The translations under genes were made by a program, and so were the position numbers. DNA of 9,125 nt from Rhodospirillales bacterium (GTDB lineage Bacteria > Pseudomonadota > Alphaproteobacteria > Rhodospirillales > JAPHTL01): positions 1-9,125 of the forward strand of contig JAPHTL010000239.1 of assembly GCA_026193355.1 (NCBI GenBank). The letters are read 5' to 3'. The notes under the pieces were generated by a model. The model did not search any database, was not told the DNA's origin, and was given only the letters and a program-made list of their open reading frames with translations. How positions within the stretch are numbered: position 1 is the first letter of the stretch; each line of letters opens with the position of its first letter. Below are positions 1 through 5,964 of the stretch, one piece after another.

Positions 1-683
1 ACGTCGAGCGGGAACTTGACGGCAACGCCGGTCTCTTCCTCGACGTCTTCCTCAAGGCCCTCCAGCGTATCGGCCAGCGCCGGTTCGGGCAGGCCGAGGT
101 TGTTGCCGATCTTGTGAACCTTGGTGAGAATTTCGTTGCAGTACTTCTGGCCCAGACCGATGTGGTCCATGATCTCGCGCGCGGCCATGGAAATTTCGGC
201 CGTGTCGATGCCGTAGGGGCAGAACACCGAACAGCGGCGGCACTGCGAGCACTGGTGGAAATAGGTGTACCAGTCGTCGAGCATCGGCTTGTCGAGTTCT
301 TTCGCGCCGACCAGACCCGGCGCGATCTTGCCAGCCAGGGTGAAGTGGCGGCGATAGACCGAGCGCAGCAGATCCTGACGCGCCACCGGCATGTTCTTCG
401 GATCCTGTGTGCCGATGTAGTAGTGGCATTTGTCCGTGCACGCGCCGCATTTCACGCAGGCGTCGAGATAAACACGCAACGAGCGGTATTTGCCCAGAAG
501 CTCGCCCAGCTTTTCGACGGCCTTGGTTTCCCAGTCGTCCACCAGTTCCCCGGGGAAGCCGAGGGGCTCCTGATGGTCCGGCTTCGCGACGAACGGGCTT
601 GAATGGGCCATTGACCCTTCGCGCACCGACGGAATTTCGTCGTACTCGCGGTATGTTGGTGTTTCGAATTCGTCCTTGGCCAC
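1..683 (-). CDS. dsrK: DsrK, cytoplasmic iron-sulfur subunit of the DsrMKJOP complex (N-terminal 227 residues, cut by window edge)
   Basis: HdrD-like iron-sulfur protein that in the DsrMKJOP membrane complex is thought to act on the DsrC disulfide/trisulfide and exchange electrons with DsrM. Reading the minus strand from 683 gives an uninterrupted frame to the edge. Two [4Fe-4S] binding motifs are visible: CVKCGACTDKC at residues 76-86 and CSQCRRCSVFCP at 145-156, both of the CX2CX2CX3C type. The C-terminal CCG (cysteine-rich) domains of the family lie outside the window. I chose the GTG at 683 because GAGGAG (690-695) sits 6 bases upstream. The first ATG in this frame (residue 25) has no comparable site. 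It begins 19 bases after the dsrM stop, so the two genes are co-transcribed. Placement after dsrM and the motif pair make the identification firm; the end is simply missing. Confidence 0.93.
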   Translation of the reverse strand, partial: MAKDEFETPTYREYDEIPSVREGSMAHSSPFVAKPDHQEPLGFPGELVDDWETKAVEKLGELLGKYRSLRVYLDACVKCGACTDKCHYYIGTQDPKNMPVARQDLLRSVYRRHFTLAGKIAPGLVGAKELDKPMLDDWYTYFHQCSQCRRCSVFCPYGIDTAEISMAAREIMDHIGLGQKYCNEILTKVHKIGNNLGLPEPALADTLEGLEEDVEEETGVAVKFPLD

Positions 684-702
684 GATCCGCTCCTCGACTC
701 GC

Positions 703-1443
703 TCAGTTGTCCCGTTGTGCGTCCAGCGGTGCCGCCCACGGCGCCAGATGGCGCTTCTCGCGGGCGTCGTCCGGCTGGTTCCGGGTCGGGCTGAAAAACA
801 CGCCCGGAACATGCAGCAGCTTGCTGAACGGGAACAGGATCATCAATAACGCCACCAGCCCGAGATGGATAAGAAGGTTCGGGTCGGAGGGCAGGGGTTG
901 CCAGTCGAAGCGCATAAGACCAAGGAAGAAGGCCTTTACCTGAATGATGTCGGTATGCGCGACGAACTTCATGGAAAGTCCCGATACGCCGATGCCAACC
1001 AGCAAAAGCAGCATCAGGTGATCGGAGGGGCCGGTGATGTAACGGACGCGATCCACAAGGATCCGCCGCGCCCACAGGCCCATCAGGCCGACCACCATCA
1101 CAATTCCGGCGTAAATGCCGAAAGGCTGGACCAGAACGACCCAGGTCCAGACAGGTTCAATGAAATAACGAAAATGACGAAGCAGAACGAGCGCCAGCGC
1201 CGCATGGAAAAGGGCGGCGAATATCCATATCCATTTATTGGACTTGAAAAGGCTTTCGAAAAACACCACTTCACGAGCAACACGAACCGCAGCGCCGCTG
1301 CGTGTCAGTGGCGCCGGCGTCGTAGGAATTTTCAGCGGCGATGGCGTGACCCAGTACTGGCGAATCTTGAAAGCAAGACCGCCGACCAGAATCGTGGTCG
1401 CAGCATAGAAAAGAAGCGCAAAAAATACCGTTAGGGTCGACAT
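703..1443 (-). CDS. dsrM: DsrM, membrane cytochrome b subunit of DsrMKJOP
   Basis: Integral membrane subunit, 246 residues, related to the NarI-type haem b proteins; in the known complex it links the quinone pool to DsrK. Hydrophobic segments are visible at about residues 4-26, 70-90, 103-126, 142-160 and 188-210, giving five membrane helices. Candidate haem ligands are histidines within or beside these helices (H80, H90, H142, H193, H211); which ones bind haem cannot be told from sequence alone. The frame stays open upstream to 1575, but that would place 44 polar, low-complexity residues in front and overlap dsrC. The ATG at 1443 starts directly with the first helix, and AAAGGG lies 10 bases upstream (1454-1459). 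It follows dsrC after a 70-base gap containing a hairpin and is followed closely by dsrK. Confidence 0.93.
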   Translation of the reverse strand: MSTLTVFFALLFYAATTILVGGLAFKIRQYWVTPSPLKIPTTPAPLTRSGAAVRVAREVVFFESLFKSNKWIWIFAALFHAALALVLLRHFRYFIEPVWTWVVLVQPFGIYAGIVMVVGLMGLWARRILVDRVRYITGPSDHLMLLLLVGIGVSGLSMKFVAHTDIIQVKAFFLGLMRFDWQPLPSDPNLLIHLGLVALLMILFPFSKLLHVPGVFFSPTRNQPDDAREKRHLAPWAAPLDAQRDN

Positions 1444-1476
1444 GCCGTCACAGCCCTTTGTTCGCTTCGCGGTACG

Positions 1477-1499
1477 CGGGGGACGCGATGCGCCCCCCG
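1477..1499 (-). promoter_or_regulatory. Stable hairpin between dsrC and dsrM
   Basis: In the minus-strand transcript a 10-base-pair stem forms around a 3-base loop. The outer arm is CGGGGG pairing with CCCCCG, then a G-U pair and three more GC pairs. It lies 14 bases after the dsrC stop and 33 bases before the dsrM start. There is no run of U after it, so it does not look like a full intrinsic terminator. A role as a 3' stabiliser or partial terminator for the dsrC message is inference. The pairing itself is directly visible. Confidence 0.6.
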
Positions 1500-1513
1500 G
1501 AAACCCGCAATAA

Positions 1514-1846
1514 TCAGACGCAGCCGGTCGGCTTGGGGAGACCGGCGATTTTGCAAGCCTGTTTGGCCGGCCCATAGGGGAACAGCTCGTACAGGTACTT
1601 GTTGTTGCCCTTGTCCGGGCCCATGGTCTTCTTCAGGGCCTTGACCAGAACGCGGATGGCGGGAGCAATCTGGTACTCGTCGTAGTACTCACGCAGGAAG
1701 TTGACCACTTCCCAGTGCTCGTCGGTCATCTCGACGCCTTCTTCCTTGGCGACGATCGCCGCCAGGTCCTTGTTCCACTCGTTGATGTTGAGGATGTAAC
1801 CCTCTTCATCGGCCTCGATGGTCTGACCACCAACTTCATAAGCCAT
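1514..1846 (-). CDS. dsrC: DsrC, sulfur-carrier protein of the Dsr pathway
   Basis: Small cytoplasmic sulfur carrier (110 residues, normal for the family). It takes sulfur from DsrEFH and presents it to DsrAB; the resulting DsrC disulfide or trisulfide is processed by DsrMK. The diagnostic C-terminal arm is intact: ACKIAGLPKPTGCV has the penultimate cysteine (CysA) and the second one (CysB) eleven residues before it. This separates true DsrC from the TusE and RspA-like homologues that lack one or both. The frame extends 8 codons further upstream, but I chose the ATG at 1846 because GGGAG (1855-1859) lies 8 bases before it and the protein then starts in the family manner (MAYEV). It sits between dsrH and dsrM, with a hairpin in each flanking gap. 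Confidence 0.97.
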   Translation of the reverse strand: MAYEVGGQTIEADEEGYILNINEWNKDLAAIVAKEEGVEMTDEHWEVVNFLREYYDEYQIAPAIRVLVKALKKTMGPDKGNNKYLYELFPYGPAKQACKIAGLPKPTGCV

Positions 1847-1884
1847 TTTGTAATCTCCCGTTTCTTGCAACGACTAAACAGAAC

Positions 1885-1905
1885 CGCCGTGGCGCATCCA
1901 CGACG
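1885..1905 (-). promoter_or_regulatory. Imperfect hairpin between dsrH and dsrC
   Basis: An inverted repeat in the 68-base dsrH-dsrC gap: CGTGG and CCACG around a 5-base loop, extended by two more GC pairs beyond one mismatch. It lies about 40 bases upstream of the dsrC start. It may be a processing or 5'-stabilising element for dsrC, but it is short and could be chance in GC-rich DNA. Confidence 0.35.
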
Positions 1906-1914
1906 CATATCCAA

Positions 1915-2217
1915 TCAGAGCCAGGACTGTACCGTCCCTTTGTCTGCAGCGAGGTCGACAAAGCCGCCGTAATCGACAACCTTGACCCCACCAATAATCT
2001 GGTCCTCGGCGATACCCCGCGCTGCGAGATCAGGACCCAGAACGTAGAACTCATAATCGCCGGTCCGCGAAGCGACCATGTCGCTCTTTGCGGTTCCCGC
2101 CATCGCACCATAGACCCCATCTTCGAACAGGATGATGGCGCTGCCCTTCTTGGCGAGGCGCAGGCAGCTTTCCAGCGCATTGCGCTCGAAGGGTGACTTG
2201 TTGACTGTGTGCAGCAT
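1915..2217 (-). CDS. dsrH: DsrH, subunit of the DsrEFH sulfurtransferase
   Basis: TusB/DsrH-family subunit of the cytoplasmic DsrE2F2H2 complex, which relays persulfide sulfur to DsrC. The protein is 100 residues and starts MLHTVNKSPFERN, the characteristic family opening. Cys18 (in LESC) corresponds to the conserved DsrH cysteine. The frame is also open to a TTG at 2238 that overlaps the dsrF stop. I prefer the ATG at 2217 because AGGGGA (2226-2231) lies 8 bases before it and family members start at this point. It begins 17 bases after the dsrF stop, consistent with tight translational linkage in dsrE-F-H. Confidence 0.95.
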   Translation of the reverse strand: MLHTVNKSPFERNALESCLRLAKKGSAIILFEDGVYGAMAGTAKSDMVASRTGDYEFYVLGPDLAARGIAEDQIIGGVKVVDYGGFVDLAADKGTVQSWL

Positions 2218-2225
2218 AATCTGTT

Positions 2226-2231
2226 TCCCCT
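2226..2231 (-). promoter_or_regulatory. Ribosome binding site that decides the dsrH start
   Basis: AGGGGA on the minus strand, 8 bases before the ATG at 2217. It lies downstream of the alternative TTG at 2238, so it can only serve the ATG. It sits just beyond the dsrF stop codon. Confidence 0.6.
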
Positions 2232-2234
2232 CGC

Positions 2235-2654
2235 TCAACCGCCGATGACGACGTCGGATTGATCAAGAACCTCGGCGAGTTCGGCGCTGCTCAGCACCTC
2301 CACGCCGACCTTGAAGTCATCTTCGGTCAGGCCGCGGGCCTCCATGGACTCCTTCTCGACGATGATCCGCCAGACCATGTCGATATCCTCATCCTCGTCG
2401 GCATCGTCCTTTTCCATCTCGATGATGCCGTAGGTGGGCAGGAAGTTCTTCATGTTGACGGCCTTGGTGTCCTGGCCCTTCTTGATCTGGTAAACGCCGT
2501 CGTCGATGAAGACGATGTTGGCGTGCTGTTCGAAAGCAGCGGTGATCAGGACGGTTTCCAGAACCTCCAGCGCGTAGATCGTGCCGTAGGGCGCCTTGCG
2601 GTTAAGGAAGGTGAAGGTCTTCTTGACGCCTTCAGTGTCGAATTCAAAAGCCAT
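2235..2654 (-). CDS. dsrF: DsrF, subunit of the DsrEFH sulfurtransferase
   Basis: TusC/DsrF-family subunit, 139 residues. It has the typical N-terminal half (FLNRKAPYGTIYALEVLETV, residues 17-36) and IVFIDDGVYQI further on. It contains no cysteine at all, as expected for DsrF, which is regarded as a structural rather than sulfur-carrying subunit of the heterohexamer. There is an acidic stretch at about residues 82-92 (KDDADEDEDID). The ATG at 2654 is preceded by a GGAAGAGGA ribosome binding site ending 9 bases upstream. It follows dsrE after 18 bases and its stop lies 17 bases before dsrH. Confidence 0.95.
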   Translation of the reverse strand: MAFEFDTEGVKKTFTFLNRKAPYGTIYALEVLETVLITAAFEQHANIVFIDDGVYQIKKGQDTKAVNMKNFLPTYGIIEMEKDDADEDEDIDMVWRIIVEKESMEARGLTEDDFKVGVEVLSSAELAEVLDQSDVVIGG

Positions 2655-2672
2655 TGTTTGCTGTCCTCTTCC

Positions 2673-3032
2673 TTAGTCGCCGAACATGACCAGACGGTCG
2701 GTTCCCAGGCCAGCTTCGATCAACTGGCCAAGGCCCGAAATCCGGAAGCCTTCGGCAAGGATGTCATCCTTGATGCCCCGGCGCATGCCAGCGGCGACGC
2801 AGACCACGAGATCGACCTCGTGATCTTTCGCCAACGCGCCCCACAGCTTGACCAGATTGCGGTCATCCGCCTGTGGCTCAGACAGCTTGTTGGCGTTGTT
2901 CACGCCGTCATAATAGAAGAAGACACGGGGAACCTCATGGCCCTTCTCGATCGCCGCCTTCGCAAACAGATAGGCGGAGTCCGAGGCCTGATGGGTGAAA
3001 GGTCCCTCGTTGACCAGCAGTGCGAACTTCAT
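2673..3032 (-). CDS. dsrE: DsrE, catalytic subunit of the DsrEFH sulfurtransferase
   Basis: TusD/DsrE-family subunit, 119 residues, which carries the persulfide in the cytoplasmic DsrEFH complex and passes sulfur to DsrC. Cys78 (VDLVVCVAAGMRRGI) is at the position of the active cysteine of Allochromatium DsrE. The N-terminus MKFALLVNEGPFTHQASDSA is the family's flavodoxin-like first strand and loop. Start at ATG 3032, with AGGAGG (3043-3048) 10 bases upstream. The 39-base gap after dsrB shows no terminator. The presence of this gene set is the main sequence argument that the neighbouring DsrAB runs in the sulfur-oxidising direction. Confidence 0.96.
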   Translation of the reverse strand: MKFALLVNEGPFTHQASDSAYLFAKAAIEKGHEVPRVFFYYDGVNNANKLSEPQADDRNLVKLWGALAKDHEVDLVVCVAAGMRRGIKDDILAEGFRISGLGQLIEAGLGTDRLVMFGD

Positions 3033-3071
3033 CGTACGGTTTCCTCCTAAGTCTTTTTATTAGGTTGCGTA

Positions 3072-4142
3072 CTAGAAGCGGACCTGGGCGGAGGTGTTCA
3101 GCGCCTTGCGCGAACCCGCCCAGTCGTCAATGTGGTACTTGGTGAACGGCAGGCCGGTCAGTTCGAAGAAACGCGGCCAGCCCACACGGTCGATCCACTC
3201 GCTCATGCGTTCCCATGCGCGGGCGTCCTTCTTGTAGGCGCTGACGATCTTCTTGACCACGTCCGCCACTTCCGGCCAACGCGGCGCGTTGTTCGGAAGG
3301 CCTGCGGCCACCAGCTTGTGGAAGCTGGGCTTGGAACGGGTCGAGCTGTGCTTGCCACCCACCCAGATCGCAATCTTGGTGTTGACCGGATCGTTGATCT
3401 GCATCGGCGGGCAGGGCGGATAACAGGCGCCGCAGCAAATGCACTTGCGCTCGTCGACTTCCAGGCTCGGCTTGCCGTTGACCAGCGCCGGACGGATCGC
3501 CGCTGCGGGGCAGCGGGCCACGACGGAGGGGCGTTCGCAGACGTTGGCCACCAGATCGTGGTTGATGGTCGGCGGCTTGGTGTGCTGAACGTTGATGGCG
3601 ATGTCGCCCTGTCCGCCGCAGTTGATCTGGCAGCATGACGTGGTGATCTTCACACGGTTCGGCATTTCCTCGCGGGTGAACTCTTCGTAGAGCTCATCCA
3701 TCAGCGCCTTGACCACGCCCGAGGCGTCGGTGCCGGGGATGTCGCAGTGCAGCCAGCCCTGGGTGTGCGAGATCATGGAGATCGAGTTGCCGGTGCCGCC
3801 GACGGGGAACCCTTCGGCGTTCAGTTTGGCAATCAGGGGATCGACCTTCGCAGGGTCCGTGACCATGTATTCGATATTGCTGCGTGCGGTGAAACGCACG
3901 AAGCCATCGGCGAATTCATCGGCGATGTCGGCGAGCTTGCGGATGGTGTACACATCCATCTGGCGCTGGGTGCCGGCCTTGACGGTCCAGACCTCACCGC
4001 CGTTTTCCGCAACGTGATGCAAAACGCCGACGCGCGGACGCTCATGCCACTTCCACTTGCCGTAGTTGTCCTTAAGGGCCGGGTGCATGTACTGGAATGG
4101 ATCCGGAACACCACTTTCAATCGGCTGACGCGCTTGGCTCAT
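3072..4142 (-). CDS. dsrB: DsrB, beta subunit of (reverse) dissimilatory sulfite reductase
   Basis: Beta subunit of the alpha2beta2 sirohaem enzyme, 356 residues, cytoplasmic. With DsrA it interconverts DsrC-bound sulfur and sulfite; here probably oxidative. The cluster ligands next to sirohaem are visible: C133 (LHC), then C170/C171 and C175 in TTSCCQINCGGQGD, with the spacing of characterised DsrB. The inserted ferredoxin domain has C211 (RCPAAAI) and CICCGACYPPCP, with C234, C237 and C240 as likely cluster ligands and C244 as an additional cysteine. No key residue is missing. The ATG at 4142 has GGAGGA (4147-4152) 4 bases upstream. The gap to dsrA is 103 bases and contains a strong hairpin, so the A:B ratio may be set after transcription. 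Confidence 0.98.
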   Translation of the reverse strand: MSQARQPIESGVPDPFQYMHPALKDNYGKWKWHERPRVGVLHHVAENGGEVWTVKAGTQRQMDVYTIRKLADIADEFADGFVRFTARSNIEYMVTDPAKVDPLIAKLNAEGFPVGGTGNSISMISHTQGWLHCDIPGTDASGVVKALMDELYEEFTREEMPNRVKITTSCCQINCGGQGDIAINVQHTKPPTINHDLVANVCERPSVVARCPAAAIRPALVNGKPSLEVDERKCICCGACYPPCPPMQINDPVNTKIAIWVGGKHSSTRSKPSFHKLVAAGLPNNAPRWPEVADVVKKIVSAYKKDARAWERMSEWIDRVGWPRFFELTGLPFTKYHIDDWAGSRKALNTSAQVRF

Positions 4143-4184
4143 TTTTTCCTCCGGGCAGCGGGGATTAACCCCTTGTCTCCGGCT

Positions 4185-4206
4185 GGCCGCGCCTTCCGGC
4201 GCGGCC
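4185..4206 (-). promoter_or_regulatory. Perfect 9-bp hairpin with GNRA-type loop between dsrA and dsrB
   Basis: In the minus-strand RNA the arms GGCCGCGCC and GGCGCGGCC pair over nine GC pairs and close a GGAA tetraloop, which fits the stable GNRA class. It lies 39 bases after the dsrA stop and 42 bases before the dsrB start. It has no U-tract, so a classic terminator is unlikely. A smaller GGGG/CCCC hairpin (4160-4172) lies between it and the dsrB ribosome binding site. A role in protecting the dsrA message or in partial termination is inference. Confidence 0.65.
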
Positions 4207-4245
4207 GCCTGTCCTTAATATCCTGATGCCTGTGTCCCGTTTGCC

Positions 4246-5496
4246 TTACTCGGCGGCCGGGGCGCGGCGCTCACTCCATTTTGCGGCTTCCTCGTCCCAT
4301 CCGTCCATGCGGACATAGGAGTTGGTGCGGGGATGCGCGACCATGTTGGGGGTAACGTCGATCCCCATGGCTTCGATAAAGTTCGGGAAGCCAATACGGT
4401 CGATCATTTCGCCAAGGCGTTCATGTTCCAGCGCGTTTTCGGCGAAGAACTCAAGAACCTCGGTGGCGAACTCGGTCAGCTTCTCGTAATCCTCTTCGGT
4501 TTCGAGACGCATGAACGGGATCAGGTTGATGCCCATCATGTCGCCGACCTTGAGGGTCCGCTTGCCGCCGACCAGAACCGTGCAGCCACGTTCCTTGCCG
4601 GGGCTGAGCGCCTTGGTCAGGACGTTGATGCAGTGCATGCAGCGCACGCAGCTGTGGCTGTCGATGTCGAGCGAGTTGTCTTCATTGATGGTCATGGCCC
4701 GGGTGGGGCACATGTTGATGACCTGCTCGTAGATCTCCTTCACACCGCGATCGGCGACATACTTCTTGAATTCCGCCTGATCGATCTGGATGTTGTCCTT
4801 CCAGGTGCCAAGCACGGCGAAGTCCGAACGGTGCGTGGCGTTCACGCAGTCGTTGGCGCAGCCGGAGAACTTGAACTTGAACTTGTAGGGCAGGGCCGGG
4901 CGGTGCATGTCATCAAGCGTCGAGTTGATGATCATGCGATGGGCCTTCTGCTCGTCGTAGCACGACTGTTCGCAGCGCGCCGCGCCGACACAGCTCATGG
5001 ACGTCCGGATGCCGGCGCCAGCGCCGCCCAGATCGAAGCCCATCTCGTTGAACTTGTCGAACGCGGGCTGGACATTCGCGGAATCACAGCCCTGGAACAT
5101 GATGTCGCCGGACTGGCCGTGGAAGGCGATCAGGCCGGAGCCGTGCTCCTCCCAGACATCGCACATGTCACGAAGAAGCTTGGTCGAATAGTGCATGCCT
5201 GCCGGCGGAATGACACGCAGGGTGTGGAATTCCTTCGACTCGGGGTATTTGTCGGAAACCTCGGAAAAGCGGGGGATGACGCCCGCGCCATAACCGATGA
5301 CGCCGATGGTGCCGCCCTTCCAGTAACCCTTGCGGGTTTCATAGGAATGCTCAAGCTGACCAAGAAGGCTCTTCACCATGTTGGCGTAGGGCTTGTCTTC
5401 GGAATTTGCGAGCCGCTTCAGGCCGGTCACGAAGCTCGGCCACGGGCCGCTCTCAAGCTGATCCAGCAACGGCGTTTCTGGCATCTTCTTCGCCAT
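4246..5496 (-). CDS. dsrA: DsrA, alpha subunit of (reverse) dissimilatory sulfite reductase
   Basis: Alpha subunit of the sirohaem enzyme, 416 residues, about the usual DsrA length; first gene of the operon. The sirohaem-coupled [4Fe-4S] cluster motif is complete: C169-X5-C175 (SCVGAARC) and C213-X3-C217 (GCANDC). The ferredoxin domain shows C263 (MCPTRAM) and CVRCMHC at residues 283-289. The frame runs 13 codons further upstream to an internal ATG at 5535, but the ATG at 5496 is better: GGAGGA (5503-5508) lies 6 bases before it and MAKKMPETPLLDQ is a family-like start. Upstream lies a long divergent region, so the main operon promoter should be there. The oxidative direction is inferred from dsrEFH, not from DsrA itself. 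Confidence 0.98.
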   Translation of the reverse strand: MAKKMPETPLLDQLESGPWPSFVTGLKRLANSEDKPYANMVKSLLGQLEHSYETRKGYWKGGTIGVIGYGAGVIPRFSEVSDKYPESKEFHTLRVIPPAGMHYSTKLLRDMCDVWEEHGSGLIAFHGQSGDIMFQGCDSANVQPAFDKFNEMGFDLGGAGAGIRTSMSCVGAARCEQSCYDEQKAHRMIINSTLDDMHRPALPYKFKFKFSGCANDCVNATHRSDFAVLGTWKDNIQIDQAEFKKYVADRGVKEIYEQVINMCPTRAMTINEDNSLDIDSHSCVRCMHCINVLTKALSPGKERGCTVLVGGKRTLKVGDMMGINLIPFMRLETEEDYEKLTEFATEVLEFFAENALEHERLGEMIDRIGFPNFIEAMGIDVTPNMVAHPRTNSYVRMDGWDEEAAKWSERRAPAAE

Positions 5497-5607
5497 GGAT
5501 ACTCCTCCACAAACCAAAAAAAAACTTGTTAACACTCAACGGTGCCGGAACCCGAACACCAAAACCTTGATGGAGAACAAATCCGATGGCGGTTGGTGAA
5601 TGCTCCA

Positions 5608-5635
5608 ACACGTCCGCCGCACGGCGAATACGTGT
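5608..5635. repeat. Nested imperfect inverted repeat upstream of dsrA
   Basis: Outer arms ACACG (5608-5612) and CGTGT (5631-5635) surround inner arms CGCC (5615-5618) and GGCG (5623-5626). It lies about 110 bases upstream of the dsrA start and could be a regulator site or a leader-RNA hairpin. The arms are short, so chance is possible. Confidence 0.35.
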
Positions 5636-5671
5636 CCGGTGCGCCAACTTCCGCGACACGGCCTTATGTTC

Positions 5672-5707
5672 GGCTCTTTATCACGGAAGGCTCCCAACCA
5701 AAGAGCC
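5672..5707. repeat. Perfect 8-bp inverted repeat, candidate operator for dsrA
   Basis: GGCTCTTT (5672-5679) and its exact reverse complement AAAGAGCC (5700-5707) are separated by 20 bases, placing the half-sites about 28 bases apart centre to centre, between two and three helical turns. It lies just downstream of the weak minus-strand promoter candidate at 5708-5737. An operator for the dsr operon is plausible but inferred; no regulator gene specific to it is in the window. Confidence 0.45.
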
Positions 5708-5810
5708 ATGAACTGAAGAAGATCAACGCAGGGTCAACCCTCTAAGACGTTCTCCCTTGTTCCGGCCCGGCCTTGTTTCCTCGTTTTTTTCGGGCTGTCC
5801 GTCGGTGCCG

Positions 5811-5823
5811 GATATTCAATATC
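5811..5823. repeat. AT-rich palindrome GATATT-C-AATATC
   Basis: Perfect 6-bp inverted repeat around one central base. It sits in the AT-rich island about 23 bases upstream of a TATAAT hexamer, where an activator or repressor of the plus-strand promoter could bind. Function is inferred only from position. Confidence 0.4.
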
Positions 5824-5845
5824 TCATTTAATCGCTGTATATCAC

Positions 5846-5851
5846 TATAAT
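5846..5851 (+). promoter_or_regulatory. Possible -10 element of the dioxygenase promoter
   Basis: An exact TATAAT in the AT-rich stretch, about 115 bases before the dioxygenase start. No good TTGACA-like -35 box is found 16-18 bases upstream (the sequence there is around CTCATT). If real, the promoter probably needs an activator, for which the palindrome at 5811-5823 is a candidate site. Confidence 0.35.
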
Positions 5852-5861
5852 CTAATATGGA

Positions 5862-5894
5862 GCCGGGAATCTATAGCTTTCTTTCTCGCCCGGC
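5862..5894 (+). promoter_or_regulatory. Leader hairpin of the dioxygenase transcript
   Basis: GCCGGG (5862-5867) and CCCGGC (5889-5894) can pair around a 21-base AT-rich loop. It would lie at the very start of a transcript made from the TATAAT at 5846. No riboswitch class is recognised and there is no U-tract after it. Confidence 0.35.
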
Positions 5895-5964
5895 CACCTT
5901 AGGATAATAAACGGAAATTAAAAGACTTTCATCCCTCACGATAGGTAATTTGGCGGTAAATGCG

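Larger units (their letters stand above)
5497..5964. other. Divergent control region between dsrA and the dioxygenase gene
   Basis: About 470 bases without a convincing gene. The half near dsrA is of ordinary base composition and contains two inverted repeats (5608-5635 and 5672-5707). It also has a run of nine A on the plus strand (5516-5524), so the dsrA leader has a U9 tract just before its ribosome binding site. The half near the dioxygenase turns AT-rich (about 5810-5860) and then carries a GC-rich hairpin. A weak minus-strand promoter candidate is TTGACC (5732-5737) with GTTCAT at 5708-5713. A short open frame at 5542-5745 on the plus strand starts with GTG, has no ribosome binding site and resembles nothing I know. 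Confidence 0.7.

Noticed and set aside
1444..1575. 44-residue N-terminal extension of DsrM
   Set aside because: It would overlap dsrC, carries no membrane or signal features, and the ATG at 1443 begins with the first helix.
1847..1914. Separate promoter for dsrC in the dsrH-dsrC gap
   Set aside because: No -35/-10 pair with acceptable spacing could be found by eye on the minus strand.
2218..2238. TTG start for dsrH overlapping the dsrF stop
   Set aside because: A better ribosome binding site serves the ATG at 2217, and the family opening (MLHTVNKSPF) starts there.
4333..5532. Long plus-strand open frame opposite dsrA
   Set aside because: It is the antisense shadow of dsrA, whose minus-strand product has complete sirohaem and cluster motifs.
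5542..5745. Plus-strand open frame of 67 codons in the dsrA upstream region
   Set aside because: GTG start without a ribosome binding site, no recognisable sequence, and it spans inverted repeats in a likely control region.
5776..5793. T-run at 5783-5789 as an intrinsic terminator
   Set aside because: The GC-rich bases before it (around 5761-5772) cannot form a proper stem-loop adjacent to the run, and no gene ends there.
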